A stretch of DNA of 53,728 bases from Acinetobacter lwoffii (GTDB taxonomy: Bacteria > Pseudomonadota > Gammaproteobacteria > Pseudomonadales > Moraxellaceae): the NCBI RefSeq assembly GCF_002321025.1, contig NZ_DCLL01000034.1:1-53728 (forward strand). The letters run 5' to 3'. Made by a program: the position numbers and the translations under genes. Shown here in pieces: positions 8,491 through 17,995 of the stretch. Numbering within the stretch: position 1 is the first letter of the stretch; each line of letters opens with the position of its first letter. The notes under the pieces were generated by a model. It was not told the origin of the DNA and made no database searches. It saw nothing but the letters and a program-made list of their open reading frames with translations.

Positions 8491-9036
8491 ATGACTCGCT
8501 CTGTATATGACATTCCAGTCAAAACCATTGAAGGAACAGAAACCACTTTAAACCAGTACCAAGGTAAGGTTTTGCTGGTGGTTAACGTCGCATCTAAATG
8601 TGGCCTGACGCCGCAATATGAAGGCTTACAAAAACTGTATCAGGACAAAAAAGCGGAAGGTCTGGAAATTCTGGGCTTCCCTGCCAATAACTTTTTGGAA
8701 CAGGAACCGGGTAGCGAAGCCGAGATTCAGGAATTCTGCTCAGTGAATTATAAAGTTGACTTCCCGCTATTTGCTAAAATCTCTGTCGCGGGTGAAGACA
8801 AGCATCCTTTATATGCCAACCTTACGCAGGCTGTACCGGAACGTATCGGTGAAGGCCCTTGGTGGAAAGATCTGGTCGATTATGGTTTAACCCCAAATCA
8901 GCCACCAGAAGTGCTCTGGAACTTTGAAAAATTCCTGATCAATAAAAATGGTGAAGTAGTGGCACGTTTTGCTCCAGATATTACTGCAGATGATCAACGG
9001 ATTGTCGATGCAGTGAATGCAGAACTTGCAAAATAA
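8491..9036 (+). CDS. Glutathione peroxidase family protein
   Basis: Thiol peroxidase of 181 residues that reduces hydroperoxides. The peroxidatic cysteine is C37 in NVASKCGLT. A second cysteine, C83 in EFCSVNY, matches the resolving cysteine of thioredoxin-dependent members, so it probably uses thioredoxin. Trp and Asn of the active site are seen in WNFEKF. The usual FPCNQF motif reads FPANNF (63-68), replacing the conserved catalytic Gln with Asn. An insertion of about 25 residues (roughly 112-135, Trp- and Pro-containing) precedes WNFEKF. Cytoplasmic and monocistronic, with a strong terminator. Confidence 0.92.
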   Translation: MTRSVYDIPVKTIEGTETTLNQYQGKVLLVVNVASKCGLTPQYEGLQKLYQDKKAEGLEILGFPANNFLEQEPGSEAEIQEFCSVNYKVDFPLFAKISVAGEDKHPLYANLTQAVPERIGEGPWWKDLVDYGLTPNQPPEVLWNFEKFLINKNGEVVARFAPDITADDQRIVDAVNAELAK

Positions 9037-9068
9037 TTCTCGATTATTCTCATAAGCATCAAGCTTGA

Positions 9069-9109
9069 AATAAGTATCTATTTTCTCGGTAGATACTTAT
9101 TTTTTTTAT
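9069..9109 (+). terminator. Terminator after the glutathione peroxidase gene
   Basis: AATAAGTATCTA at 9069-9080 pairs with TAGATACTTATT at 9090-9101, followed by a T run. The rest of the gap to 9366 is AT-rich and shows nothing I can support. Confidence 0.85.
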
Positions 9110-9366
9110 TTAAAAACGATTATTTAATTGCATTAAAATTCACCTAAAAACATTTTCAAAGTGATTGCAGGCCAAACAAGCCAATTTGGTGAGAGCAAAG
9201 TACTTCTTTACCAGCTTTTAATAATCTTTTTCTTGTTTTTGAATAGAGCAACGTTCGCAACCCAGAAGAATTGTTATGAGTTTGCAACAATCTTTTTTAT
9301 CTCCATAGTTTGTCCTTATATTAAATACTATTCAAATTCTATTACCTGTATCGAGACCCTGCTTCC

Positions 9367-9966
9367 ATGTCCAAGATTCTTGCCAATGCTGTCCTTCCTT
9401 TCGCATTATTTAGCTCGGGAATTTTACTGATGGGCTGTGAACAGGCCGTCGAAGCACCGGCTGAACAGGCAGATACCACGACGTCCGATCTGGAACCAGC
9501 CTCTCAGCAACAGAGCTCAACAGCGCAAACCGAGCTTAAATCGGGCAATATGTTTTATATGGTTCGGGATGTCGCCGACTTGCAGCTCAAGGCCGGCAGT
9601 TATGTGGAACAGTTAAAACAGACCCAGAGCGAACTGCAAACGGCGGTCGAAGCCAAAGATACCCAGCAACTGCAATCCACTGCGACTCAGCTTCAACAGC
9701 AACTCAGCAGTTTTAATCAGGTACTGGGCAACTTGAACTTGAAAAGTCAGGAAATTGACCAGATTCGTAATAATATGATGTCTGCAAACCAGCAAGTGCT
9801 GGCTTCTCCCCTCTTGAATGGTCAGGTGGATTTTAGCCAAGTGGACTTGAAAAAGATTGAATCGCAGATGGTGAATGTTCAAGCCGAAATGGTCAAACTG
9901 GCAGGCTTGCTGATCCAGAATCCAGATCAGGAATCAGAGAGCAATACTGATCAGGACAATACTTAA
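9367..9966 (+). CDS. Putative lipoprotein, coiled-coil rich
   Basis: Protein of 199 residues with a lipoprotein signal: hydrophobic residues 8-22, then LLMGC with lipidated C24. The mature part opens with an Ala/Glu/Thr/Ser-rich linker (about 25-55), followed by Gln-rich heptad-like helices (about 70-190) that look like coiled coil. No family recognised. No residue at +2 clearly signals inner-membrane retention, so outer-membrane location is likely but unproven. The start ATG has only a weak ribosome site. Monocistronic between gpx and a pirin gene. Confidence 0.75.
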   Translation: MSKILANAVLPFALFSSGILLMGCEQAVEAPAEQADTTTSDLEPASQQQSSTAQTELKSGNMFYMVRDVADLQLKAGSYVEQLKQTQSELQTAVEAKDTQQLQSTATQLQQQLSSFNQVLGNLNLKSQEIDQIRNNMMSANQQVLASPLLNGQVDFSQVDLKKIESQMVNVQAEMVKLAGLLIQNPDQESESNTDQDNT

Positions 9967-10107
9967 AATACCTAAACATCTCATTTTGAGGCGATTGATC
10001 GAAACATGTCTTCCTCAATCGCCTTGCAGGCTATACACTGTTATGGATTATAAAAATTACATTTAGATCAATAATTTTCATCTAATCAGATCATCAGGAG
10101 TTCAATC

Positions 10108-11124
10108 ATGTCGAATTCAGTGCTGTATTCTGTGGTTCCAGTCACATCCCGGCTTGATCTGAAAGATCCTTTTATTTTTACAGTTCATCATCAAGATCAT
10201 TATCCGCAAGGCAATTCTAAATTAGGCCCAGTTTCCCCGCCACAGCAGCATGAATATGACATGTATTATGGCGAGAGTATTCCCGGCTTTCCGGAGCATC
10301 CGCATACAGGTTTTGAAACCATTACCATTGTCGAGCGCGGTTATGTCGATCATTTTGACTCGCTAGGAAACTCAGGACGTTATGGCGCGGGTGATGTGCA
10401 ATGGCTGACTACCGGCAATGGGGTGCAGCATTGCGAGATGTTTCCCTTAGTCCATCAGAATCAGGACAATCCTCTGGAGCTGTTTCAAATCTGGCTGAAT
10501 TCCTCACCAGAACAGAAAAAACAGCCAGCCGATTATAAAATGTTGTGGCGTGAACAAATTCCACATGTATTTTCAGCCGATGCGGCCGGACGTAAAGCGG
10601 AGATCCGGGTCATTTCAGGGCAGTTTAAACAGACTCAGGCACTGGATCGGCCACCACATTCATGGGCAGCCATGCGAGAGAATCAGCTCAATATTTATTT
10701 AATCACTTTAAAGCCGGAAGCAGAATTAATCATTCCTGCAACCACTGCTACTGCAACGCGTTTTTGTTATTTTTATCAAGGTAGAAGCTTGGAGCTTGAA
10801 GGACACAAGATAGCGCCGAAGCATCTACTTGAACTCAAACCGGATGCAGATATTCAGCTCAAAGGTGGGCTGCTGGAATCACATATTTTATGGCTGGAAG
10901 GTGAACCGATCGGTGCACCGGTGGCTATGCATGGGCCTTTTGTTCTGAATAGTGCTCAAGAGCTGGAGATTGCTTTCCGTCGTTATCGTGAAACCCAGTT
11001 TGGTGGCTGGCCTTGGCCAAGTGCTGAACCGTCATTTCCACCAGAACATCCACGTTTTGCCAGTTATGAAGGCGGCAAACATGAAGAATATCCAGACAAA
11101 CTAGACAAAGAAGCCACTCAATAG
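10108..11124 (+). CDS. Pirin family protein
   Basis: Cupin-fold protein of 338 residues. The pirin metal site is present: H64 and H66 in HPHTGFET, H108 and E110 in VQHCE. Some bacterial pirins have quercetin 2,3-dioxygenase activity, others bind enzymes as regulators; the sequence does not decide between them. Ribosome site AGGAG lies 8 bases before the ATG. This is one of two pirins in the window (the other at 39670), and they differ in length and N-terminus, so they are not a recent duplication. Confidence 0.9.
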   Translation: MSNSVLYSVVPVTSRLDLKDPFIFTVHHQDHYPQGNSKLGPVSPPQQHEYDMYYGESIPGFPEHPHTGFETITIVERGYVDHFDSLGNSGRYGAGDVQWLTTGNGVQHCEMFPLVHQNQDNPLELFQIWLNSSPEQKKQPADYKMLWREQIPHVFSADAAGRKAEIRVISGQFKQTQALDRPPHSWAAMRENQLNIYLITLKPEAELIIPATTATATRFCYFYQGRSLELEGHKIAPKHLLELKPDADIQLKGGLLESHILWLEGEPIGAPVAMHGPFVLNSAQELEIAFRRYRETQFGGWPWPSAEPSFPPEHPRFASYEGGKHEEYPDKLDKEATQ

Positions 11125-11132
11125 TGGCTTCT
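11109..11132. terminator. Hairpin between convergent genes
   Basis: AGAAGCCACT at 11109-11118 pairs with AGTGGCTTCT at 11123-11132 and overlaps the pirin stop codon. No T tract follows on either strand, so this is a weak or Rho-assisted terminator at best. Confidence 0.4.
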
Positions 11133-11148
11133 CTGACATCAGTTCATA

Positions 11149-12525
11149 TTATTTTTTCGGGCTTTTGACGACGACCAGTTTCTTCTGCACAAATTCTCTA
11201 AAACCATCAATCGACAGTTCATGCCCATAACCGGAGTTTTTGATTCCGCCAAATGGTAATTCGGGCGTGGTGTCGGTAAACCAGTTAATCCAGATCATGC
11301 CAGTTTCTACCCGTGACGCTAGCTTTTTCGCCCGCTCAATATCCTGAGCATGGATCACGCCACCTAAGCCATAATTGGAATCATTGGCAATTTCGACAAT
11401 CTCATCATCATCCTTCGCCACATAGATTTGCGCCACCGGACCAAAGAATTCTTCATACCAGGCTTCATTTTCACGCGTGATATTTTCCAGAATGGTTGGC
11501 GCATAGAAATTGCCTTGATGGTCTACAGCCTTACCACCAGTAACTACGGTCGCACCTTGCGCTACAGCCTTTTCAACCTGCTTGGTCAGTTTTTCCAGCG
11601 CATCTTTTGAAGACAGTGGCCCTAAAGTGGTTTCAGGATCAAGCGGATCACCCAGTTTTAACTGTTCAAAAGCTTTCAGCATGCCGGTTTTGAATTGTTC
11701 GGCAATTTTTTCATGCAAGATAAATCGTTTCGCCGCCGTACACACCTGCCCGGCATTATTAACCCGCGCCTGACAGCCTAACTTGATCGCGCGTTCCAAA
11801 TCTGCATCATCGAGCACGATGAATACATCATTACCGCCCAATTCCAGCGTTGATTTCTTAAGATGTTTTCCGGCCTGTTCAGCGACAGCACTGCCCGCAC
11901 CTTCTGAACCTGTGAGTGCCACACCACGCACGCGCTTGTCTGCAATCACCTCAGCGACCTGATCACTGCTGATAAACAGATTGGTCCAGACACCTTTGGG
12001 TGCGCCTGCATCCAAGACCAGTTGTTCAAAGGCTTCCGCACATTGCGGTACAATGCCAGCATGTTTTGCCAGAACCGGATTACCAATCGCACAGTTCGGC
12101 GCAAATACCCGCATCAGTTGATAAAATGGAAAATTCCACGGTTCAACCGCCATGATAATACCCAGTGGATGATGCTCAACCCAGGCCTCACCCAGATCAG
12201 TTTCATAGGACACGGGCGCTAAAAATTCTTTGGCATGATCAGCATAGTATTCGGCAATTTTGGCACAGGTTTCGATTTCCCCTTCACTCTGCTTGATAAG
12301 TTTGCCCATATCCAGCGTCATAAGCTTGGCCAGTTCAGCTTTTTGCGCTCGCATGTTGGTAGCCAATTTACGCAGTACTGCAATACGGATATCGACCTGC
12401 TGTGACCATTCTGACTTTAGAATTTTTTCTGCAGTATCGAGTGCATGTTGAATATCTTGATCGCCATGCGATGGGTAGTCTTTCAATTTTCGATTGGTAA
12501 ATGGATTAATAGATTGATAAGCCAT
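11149..12525 (-). CDS. NAD(P)-dependent aldehyde dehydrogenase, succinate semialdehyde type
   Basis: Oxidises an aldehyde to the acid. At 458 residues from the ATG at 12525 it resembles the compact Sad/YneI succinate semialdehyde dehydrogenases. Catalytic residues are E228 in LELGGND and C262 in GQVCTAAKR; TGSEGAG (205-211) is in the nucleotide-binding fold. The ATG at 12525 is preferred because AGGG lies 8 bases upstream; an in-frame TTG six codons earlier is less likely. No GABA transaminase is next to it, so the physiological substrate is inferred from family only. Confidence 0.9.
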   Translation of the reverse strand: MAYQSINPFTNRKLKDYPSHGDQDIQHALDTAEKILKSEWSQQVDIRIAVLRKLATNMRAQKAELAKLMTLDMGKLIKQSEGEIETCAKIAEYYADHAKEFLAPVSYETDLGEAWVEHHPLGIIMAVEPWNFPFYQLMRVFAPNCAIGNPVLAKHAGIVPQCAEAFEQLVLDAGAPKGVWTNLFISSDQVAEVIADKRVRGVALTGSEGAGSAVAEQAGKHLKKSTLELGGNDVFIVLDDADLERAIKLGCQARVNNAGQVCTAAKRFILHEKIAEQFKTGMLKAFEQLKLGDPLDPETTLGPLSSKDALEKLTKQVEKAVAQGATVVTGGKAVDHQGNFYAPTILENITRENEAWYEEFFGPVAQIYVAKDDDEIVEIANDSNYGLGGVIHAQDIERAKKLASRVETGMIWINWFTDTTPELPFGGIKNSGYGHELSIDGFREFVQKKLVVVKSPKK

Positions 12526-12888
12526 GGTTTTCCCTTTTTTCAATTATAAGTTTTGCCTGTTCTAAACTTCTATCGTATTAAGCTATAACAAGCGAAATCT
12601 GTTCGAATCATTTAACTTATCACTGATTTTTTTATGGCGTGTGCAGGTTTACAGATTGGTTCAAAACATTACTGAGAAAGGGTAAAAGTTATATCGAGTG
12701 GTACAAATTAAAATTTATTTAAGAATCGGAAATGTAAAACCAACACTCTCAAGATCGATACTTGCAAAAATTCCAAGCTAAAACAAATAATCTAAATCAG
12801 CTGTTTTAAGGTGATGCTAAAAATATAAATTTCAAATTTTCAGGTGTGTAGTACATTATTCTATATAGTAGAAAAAAGAAAATTCATA
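12526..12888. other. Intergenic region, nothing assigned
   Basis: AT-rich gap of about 360 bp between divergent genes. It must carry promoters for both, but I see no clear operator, hairpin or small gene in it. Confidence 0.5.
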
Positions 12889-13527
12889 ATGAGTCAAATA
12901 CCATCTAATATCATTCAAACAGCAGAAAACTATTTTGATAATACAGTTTTAGAAACGACTGATACTATTTTTCAAGAAATTTTAAAAGCTTTTCCAATAG
13001 CATCTTCAGGTTTAGCGATTTATAAAGTTTTCAGAAGCTATAACGAAAAGCAAAAATTAAAAAATATCCTGGAATTTATAAAGGAAGGTGAAAAGTTAGC
13101 ATCAGGAACATTACTAAAAATCTTCAAGAATCAAAACAACTTAGAAATAGGTGGTGAATTACTCAATGCTTTAGATAAAGTCTATTTAATCCATCAATCT
13201 AAAATGCTCGCTCGTTTAGCTCTTTTATATGATGCGAAAGAAATAAATCGTGAAAATTTTTTAAGATATGCTCATATTATTCCTCAATTTACATCGTTTT
13301 TATTAGAAGGGTTAGAAAAAGCCTACTTATCATTTGAAATGAACAAATCCAAGAAGGATTACTACCTTACGAATAATGAATGTAACTTTTCAGCATCTGA
13401 ATTAGAAAAGTTTGGTTTTTTGTACGTAGTAGCTACATTTGGTTCTGGCAATAATTATGGTAGAGAAAAAGACTTAATCTTTTTTTATGAACACATATAT
13501 AAAAACAAACATGATAAGAACCTATGA
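12889..13527 (+). CDS. Unrecognised AT-rich gene
   Basis: Encodes 212 residues from the ATG at 12889; an in-frame GTG at 12844 would add 15 residues but is less typical. The protein is Lys-, Asn- and Ile-rich, mostly helical in appearance, with no signal peptide. A mildly hydrophobic stretch (about 32-50, AFPIASSGLAIYKVF) could be a buried helix or weak membrane contact. I recognise no domain. It runs on the plus strand up to the atp operon terminator, which starts 10 bases after its stop. Composition is clearly more AT-rich than the flanking aldehyde dehydrogenase and atp genes, suggesting horizontal acquisition. Confidence 0.65.
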   Translation: MSQIPSNIIQTAENYFDNTVLETTDTIFQEILKAFPIASSGLAIYKVFRSYNEKQKLKNILEFIKEGEKLASGTLLKIFKNQNNLEIGGELLNALDKVYLIHQSKMLARLALLYDAKEINRENFLRYAHIIPQFTSFLLEGLEKAYLSFEMNKSKKDYYLTNNECNFSASELEKFGFLYVVATFGSGNNYGREKDLIFFYEHIYKNKHDKNL

Positions 13528-13536
13528 ACCATAAAA

Positions 13537-13558
13537 AAACCACCCTTTCGGGTGGTTT
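13537..13558 (-). terminator. atp operon terminator
   Basis: AAACCACCC at 13537-13545, loop TTTC, GGGTGGTTT at 13550-13558. On the minus strand the stem is followed by seven T, a strong Rho-independent terminator for atpC. It also sits just after the plus-strand gene ending at 13527. Confidence 0.9.
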
Positions 13559-13578
13559 CTTCAATCTCTAACCGTCTC

Positions 13579-13998
13579 TTATTGAGCACGGTTTTTGATT
13601 TTGCGGATCGTTTCCAGCTGTGCAGCAGTTTCTGCAAGAGCAGCCAATGCAGCAGCAGAATCCAAATCGCTCTTTTGATTGGCAAGCAATTGTTCAGCGT
13701 GTTTACGCGCTTCAATAATTGCCGCTTCATCCAAGTTGTCGGCACGGATTGCAGTATCTGCAAGAACCGTAACAACATGCGGTTGAACTTCTAGAACACC
13801 ACCAGATACATAGATCAACTCTTCTGTACCGTTTTCCAAAATAACGCGGATCGCGCCAGGTTGGAGCAAAGTTACCAACGGAGCATGGCCAGGCATAATA
13901 CCCAACTCACCGCCAGCACCTTTTGCAATTAGCATAGTTACAGTGCCTGAGTACAAAGACTCCTGAACACTTACAACATCACATTGCATAGTCGCCAT
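13579..13998 (-). CDS. atpC: ATP synthase F1 subunit epsilon
   Basis: Rotor subunit of F1 that contacts gamma and the c-ring and regulates ATP hydrolysis. At 139 residues it has the N-terminal beta-sandwich (about 1-85, including GELGIMPGHAPLVTLLQPG) and the C-terminal helical hairpin (about 88-138). Last gene of the operon, 27 bases after atpD, followed by the operon terminator. Confidence 0.97.
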   Translation of the reverse strand: MATMQCDVVSVQESLYSGTVTMLIAKGAGGELGIMPGHAPLVTLLQPGAIRVILENGTEELIYVSGGVLEVQPHVVTVLADTAIRADNLDEAAIIEARKHAEQLLANQKSDLDSAAALAALAETAAQLETIRKIKNRAQ

Positions 13999-14025
13999 GA
14001 GAATCTCCTAAATTAGAGTAGCTAA

Positions 14026-15420
14026 TTAAAGTTTCTCGGCTTTAGCAATAACTTCGTCAATACCACCAACCATGTAGAACGCTTGTTCTGGGATGTGATC
14101 GTATTCACCAGCTAGAAGACCTTTAAAGCCACGAATCGTTTCTTTAAGAGATACTAATTTACCAGGAGCACCAGTAAATACTTCAGCTACGTGGAACGGT
14201 TGAGAGAAGAAACGCTGGATTTTACGCGCACGGTAAACAACCAGTTTATCTTCTTCAGCAAGCTCGTCCATACCAAGAATCGCGATGATGTCTTTAAGCT
14301 CTTTATAACGTTGCAATACGTTCTGTACAGAACGTGCAATTTCATAATGCTCTTGACCAACAACTAACGGATCTAACTGGCGTGAAGTTGAGTCTAGTGG
14401 ATCGATCGCTGGGTAAATACCAGAAGATGCGATGTCACGGCTCAATACAACAGTTGCGTCCAAGTGAGCAAACGTTGTAGCAGGCGATGGATCTGTCAAG
14501 TCATCGGCAGGTACGTATACCGCTTGGATTGACGTAATAGAACCAGACTTAGTCGATGTAATACGTTCTTGAAGAACACCCATCTCTTCTGCAAGTGTAG
14601 GCTGGTAACCTACTGCAGATGGCATACGACCTAGAAGTGCTGATACTTCAGTACCCGCTAGTGTATAACGATAGATGTTATCTACGAACAATAGTACGTC
14701 ACGGCCTTTACCGTTTTCGTCTTTCTCGTCACGGAAATATTCAGCCATAGTAAGACCAGTCAACGCTACGCGTAAACGGTTACCCGGTGGCTCGTTCATC
14801 TGACCGTAGACCATTGCTACTTTGTCTAGAACGTTAGAATCTTTCATTTCGTGATAGAAGTCGTTACCTTCACGAGTACGCTCACCAACACCAGCGAACA
14901 CAGATAAACCTGAGTGCGCTTTCGCGATGTTGTTGATCAACTCCATCATGTTTACAGTTTTACCAACACCGGCACCACCGAACAGACCAACTTTACCACC
15001 TTTCGCGAACGGGCAAAGTAAGTCGATGACTTTAATACCAGTTTCTAAAAGGTCAGTAGAAGCCGCTTGTTCTGCATAAGAAGGCGCTTGACGGTGAATT
15101 GGTAAACGCGCTTCAGTCGCAACAGGACCAGCTTCGTCGATCGGGCGACCAAGAACGTCCATGATACGGCCTAGAGTCGCTGTACCTACTGGTACAGAAA
15201 TCGGCGCGTTAGTGTTAGTTACGTTCAAACCACGCTTAAGGCCTTCAGTAGAACCCATTGCAATAGTACGAACTACGCCATCACCAAGCTGTTGCTGAAC
15301 TTCTAAAGTAGTTTCAGTACCATCTACTTGGAGAGCGTCATAGATCTTAGGAACGCTGTTGCGTTCAAACTCGACGTCGATAACCGCGCCGATGATCTGA
15401 ATGATACGACCGCTATTCAT
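14026..15420 (-). CDS. atpD: ATP synthase F1 subunit beta
   Basis: Catalytic subunit that makes ATP. At 464 residues the length is standard. Walker A is GGAGVGKT at 148-155, the catalytic Glu lies in GERTREG, and the C-terminal region carries the conserved helical DELAEEDKLVV element. It lies 26 bases after atpG in the operon. Confidence 0.99.
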   Translation of the reverse strand: MNSGRIIQIIGAVIDVEFERNSVPKIYDALQVDGTETTLEVQQQLGDGVVRTIAMGSTEGLKRGLNVTNTNAPISVPVGTATLGRIMDVLGRPIDEAGPVATEARLPIHRQAPSYAEQAASTDLLETGIKVIDLLCPFAKGGKVGLFGGAGVGKTVNMMELINNIAKAHSGLSVFAGVGERTREGNDFYHEMKDSNVLDKVAMVYGQMNEPPGNRLRVALTGLTMAEYFRDEKDENGKGRDVLLFVDNIYRYTLAGTEVSALLGRMPSAVGYQPTLAEEMGVLQERITSTKSGSITSIQAVYVPADDLTDPSPATTFAHLDATVVLSRDIASSGIYPAIDPLDSTSRQLDPLVVGQEHYEIARSVQNVLQRYKELKDIIAILGMDELAEEDKLVVYRARKIQRFFSQPFHVAEVFTGAPGKLVSLKETIRGFKGLLAGEYDHIPEQAFYMVGGIDEVIAKAEKL

Positions 15421-15446
15421 TGCTGTCTCCTCAATTCAAAATAATG

Positions 15447-16316
15447 TTAAACGGCAGCGGCACCACCAACGATCTCAGAAATTTCCTGAGTAATCGCGGC
15501 TTGACGCAGCTTGTTATAAATAAGTTGCAGGCTCTTAATGATCTCGCCTGCGTTGTCTGTCGCTGCTTTCATAGCGACCATACGTGCAGACTGCTCACAT
15601 GCGATGTTTTCAATCACACCTTGATACACCACAGACTCGATATAGCGAACCAACAAGCCATTTAAAAGCTCTTCAGCTTCAGGCTCGTAGATGTAATCCC
15701 AACCGTATTGACGGTTCAGATTCTTGTCTTCTTCAGCAGCAGCCAAAGGAACAAGTTGTTCGATTTTTTGATTTTGAGTCATGGCATTGACAAAGCCGTT
15801 TGACACTAGATAAATACGATCTAACTCGCCTTTATCATAAGCGTCCAACATCACCTGTACAGAACCAGATAACTGCTCAAGACTTGGGGCATCGCCGACT
15901 TGCGTCGTCGCACCAAGCACTTTACCGCCGTAGTTTTTAAAAAACGAAACCGCTTTTTGACCAATTAAAGCAAATTGAACTTCAATTGACTGCTCTTGTT
16001 GCTGTTGAACGTGTTTAACCACTTTCTTGAACAGGTTAATGTTCAAACCACCAGCAAGGCCACGATCTGAAGACACAATGATATAGCCAACGCGCTTAAC
16101 CGGGCGTTCAACCATATAACGGTGTTTGTATTCAGGGTTCGCTTGGACCAAATGAGCAATTACACGGTGCATATTTTCGGCATACGGACGGCCTTGAGCC
16201 ATGCGCTCTTGCGCACGACGCATCTTAGAAGCTGCTACCATTTGCATCGCTCGAGTAATCTTCTGCGTGCTCTTGATACTAGCTACTTTGGCGCGAATTT
16301 CTTTTAAATTTGCCAT
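15447..16316 (-). CDS. atpG: ATP synthase F1 subunit gamma
   Basis: Central shaft of F1, converting rotation into catalysis. At 289 residues it starts with the family helix (MANLKEIRAKVASIKSTQKI) and ends with the conserved C-terminal helix (NKLRQAAITQEISEIVGGAAA). It follows atpA by 89 bases and precedes atpD. Confidence 0.98.
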   Translation of the reverse strand: MANLKEIRAKVASIKSTQKITRAMQMVAASKMRRAQERMAQGRPYAENMHRVIAHLVQANPEYKHRYMVERPVKRVGYIIVSSDRGLAGGLNINLFKKVVKHVQQQQEQSIEVQFALIGQKAVSFFKNYGGKVLGATTQVGDAPSLEQLSGSVQVMLDAYDKGELDRIYLVSNGFVNAMTQNQKIEQLVPLAAAEEDKNLNRQYGWDYIYEPEAEELLNGLLVRYIESVVYQGVIENIACEQSARMVAMKAATDNAGEIIKSLQLIYNKLRQAAITQEISEIVGGAAAV

Positions 16317-16405
16317 ACGCTTAACCTAGTATTCGAAAGCCCTTGCGAGCTTCCGAAGGTTGATTCCGTGAACCAAACCGACACTAAATTCAACAGAGGT
16401 TGAAA

Positions 16406-17950
16406 TTAGTAAGTTTGAGTCGCTTTAAAGCTTTCAATACCTGCTTTGATTGCAGCTTCGATGTCTTTGTTGTAATCACCAGAGGCATCGATTTGTTGCA
16501 TTAACGCAGCATGTTCTGAACGGAAGTAAGAAATCAACGCAGCATCAAAGTCTACGATTTTCTTAACGTCTACGTCAGCCATGTAGCCTTCGTTAGATGC
16601 ATAAATTGAAACAGCTTGGTCAGCAATTGAGTAAGGAGCATATTGTTTTTGCTTCATTAACTCAGTTACACGTTGACCATGTTCAAGTTGCTTACGAGTT
16701 GCTTCGTCAAGATCAGAAGCGAACTGAGCAAATGCTGCCAATTCACGGTATTGCGCCAAAGCAGTACGGATACCACCAGACAATTTCTTGATGATCTTAG
16801 TTTGCGCTGAACCACCAACACGAGATACAGAGATACCCGCGTTCACAGCAGGACGAATACCTGCGTTGAATAATGATGTTTCAAGGAAGATCTGACCATC
16901 AGTAATCGAAATTACGTTGGTTGGTACGAATGCAGATACGTCACCCGCTTGAGTTTCAATAATCGGCAATGCAGTTAATGAACCAGTTTGGCCTTTAACT
17001 TCACCGTTAGTGAATTTCTCAACGTAGTCAGCAGATACACGAGAAGCACGTTCAAGTAGACGCGAGTGTAGATAGAACACGTCACCTGGATACGCTTCAC
17101 GACCTGGTGGACGGCGTAAAAGCAATGAAATTTGACGGTAAGCAACAGCTTGCTTAGACAAGTCATCATAAATGATTAACGCATCTTCACCGCGGTCACG
17201 GAAGTATTCGCCCATTGTACAGCCAGAGTACGGAGCTAGATACAGCATTGCTGCTGGATCAGCTGCAGCTGCTGCTACAACAGTTGTATACGCCATAGCG
17301 CCAGTTTCTTCTAGCTTGCGTACCACGTTAGCGATAGTCGATTGTTTTTGACCGATTGCTACGTATACACATTTAATGCCAGAGTTTTTCTGAGCGATGA
17401 TCGCGTCGATCGCCATTGCTGTTTTACCAGTTTGACGGTCACCAATGATCAACTCACGTTGACCACGGCCTACAGGGATCATTGTATCTACTGATTTATA
17501 ACCAGTTTGTACAGGTTGATCCACTGATTGACGCCAAATTACGCCTGGTGCTACTTTTTCAACAGCATCAGTTAATTTTGCATCAATAGGGCCTTTACCA
17601 TCAATCGGGTTACCCAAAGCATCTACTACACGGCCTAAAAGTTCTGGACCAACCGGAACTTCTAATACACGACCTGTGCAACGCGCTTTTTGACCTTCTT
17701 GAAGGCTTAAGTAGTTACCTAAAACAACGACGCCCACTGAATCCTGTTCTAGGTTCAGTGCCATACCGTAAAGGCCGCCGTCGAATTCGATCATTTCACC
17801 GTACATAGCGTCAGCTAAGCCGTGAATACGCACAATACCGTCGGAAACCATAACAATGGTTCCTTCGTTCTTAGCGGTTGCGCTGGTGTCCAGATCGCCG
17901 ATACGCTGTTTAATGAGCGCACTGATCTCGGATGGATTCAGTTGTTGCAT
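16406..17950 (-). CDS. atpA: ATP synthase F1 subunit alpha
   Basis: Non-catalytic nucleotide-binding subunit of F1, 514 residues from the ATG at 17950. An in-frame TTG five codons upstream is not needed, because the ATG gives the usual N-terminus MQQLNPSEIS. Walker A is GDRQTGKT at 170-177, and the arginine finger region near the SRVGGSAQ segment is conserved. It lies 45 bases after atpH. Confidence 0.98.
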   Translation of the reverse strand: MQQLNPSEISALIKQRIGDLDTSATAKNEGTIVMVSDGIVRIHGLADAMYGEMIEFDGGLYGMALNLEQDSVGVVVLGNYLSLQEGQKARCTGRVLEVPVGPELLGRVVDALGNPIDGKGPIDAKLTDAVEKVAPGVIWRQSVDQPVQTGYKSVDTMIPVGRGQRELIIGDRQTGKTAMAIDAIIAQKNSGIKCVYVAIGQKQSTIANVVRKLEETGAMAYTTVVAAAAADPAAMLYLAPYSGCTMGEYFRDRGEDALIIYDDLSKQAVAYRQISLLLRRPPGREAYPGDVFYLHSRLLERASRVSADYVEKFTNGEVKGQTGSLTALPIIETQAGDVSAFVPTNVISITDGQIFLETSLFNAGIRPAVNAGISVSRVGGSAQTKIIKKLSGGIRTALAQYRELAAFAQFASDLDEATRKQLEHGQRVTELMKQKQYAPYSIADQAVSIYASNEGYMADVDVKKIVDFDAALISYFRSEHAALMQQIDASGDYNKDIEAAIKAGIESFKATQTY

Positions 17951-17995
17951 TGCGCTATACCTCAATCTTTTTAAAGTTCAGTCTTCTAAATGCAA

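Noticed and set aside
9161..9430. Open frame of 89 codons overlapping the lipoprotein start
   Set aside because: Out of frame with a well-supported lipoprotein signal and without a ribosome site.
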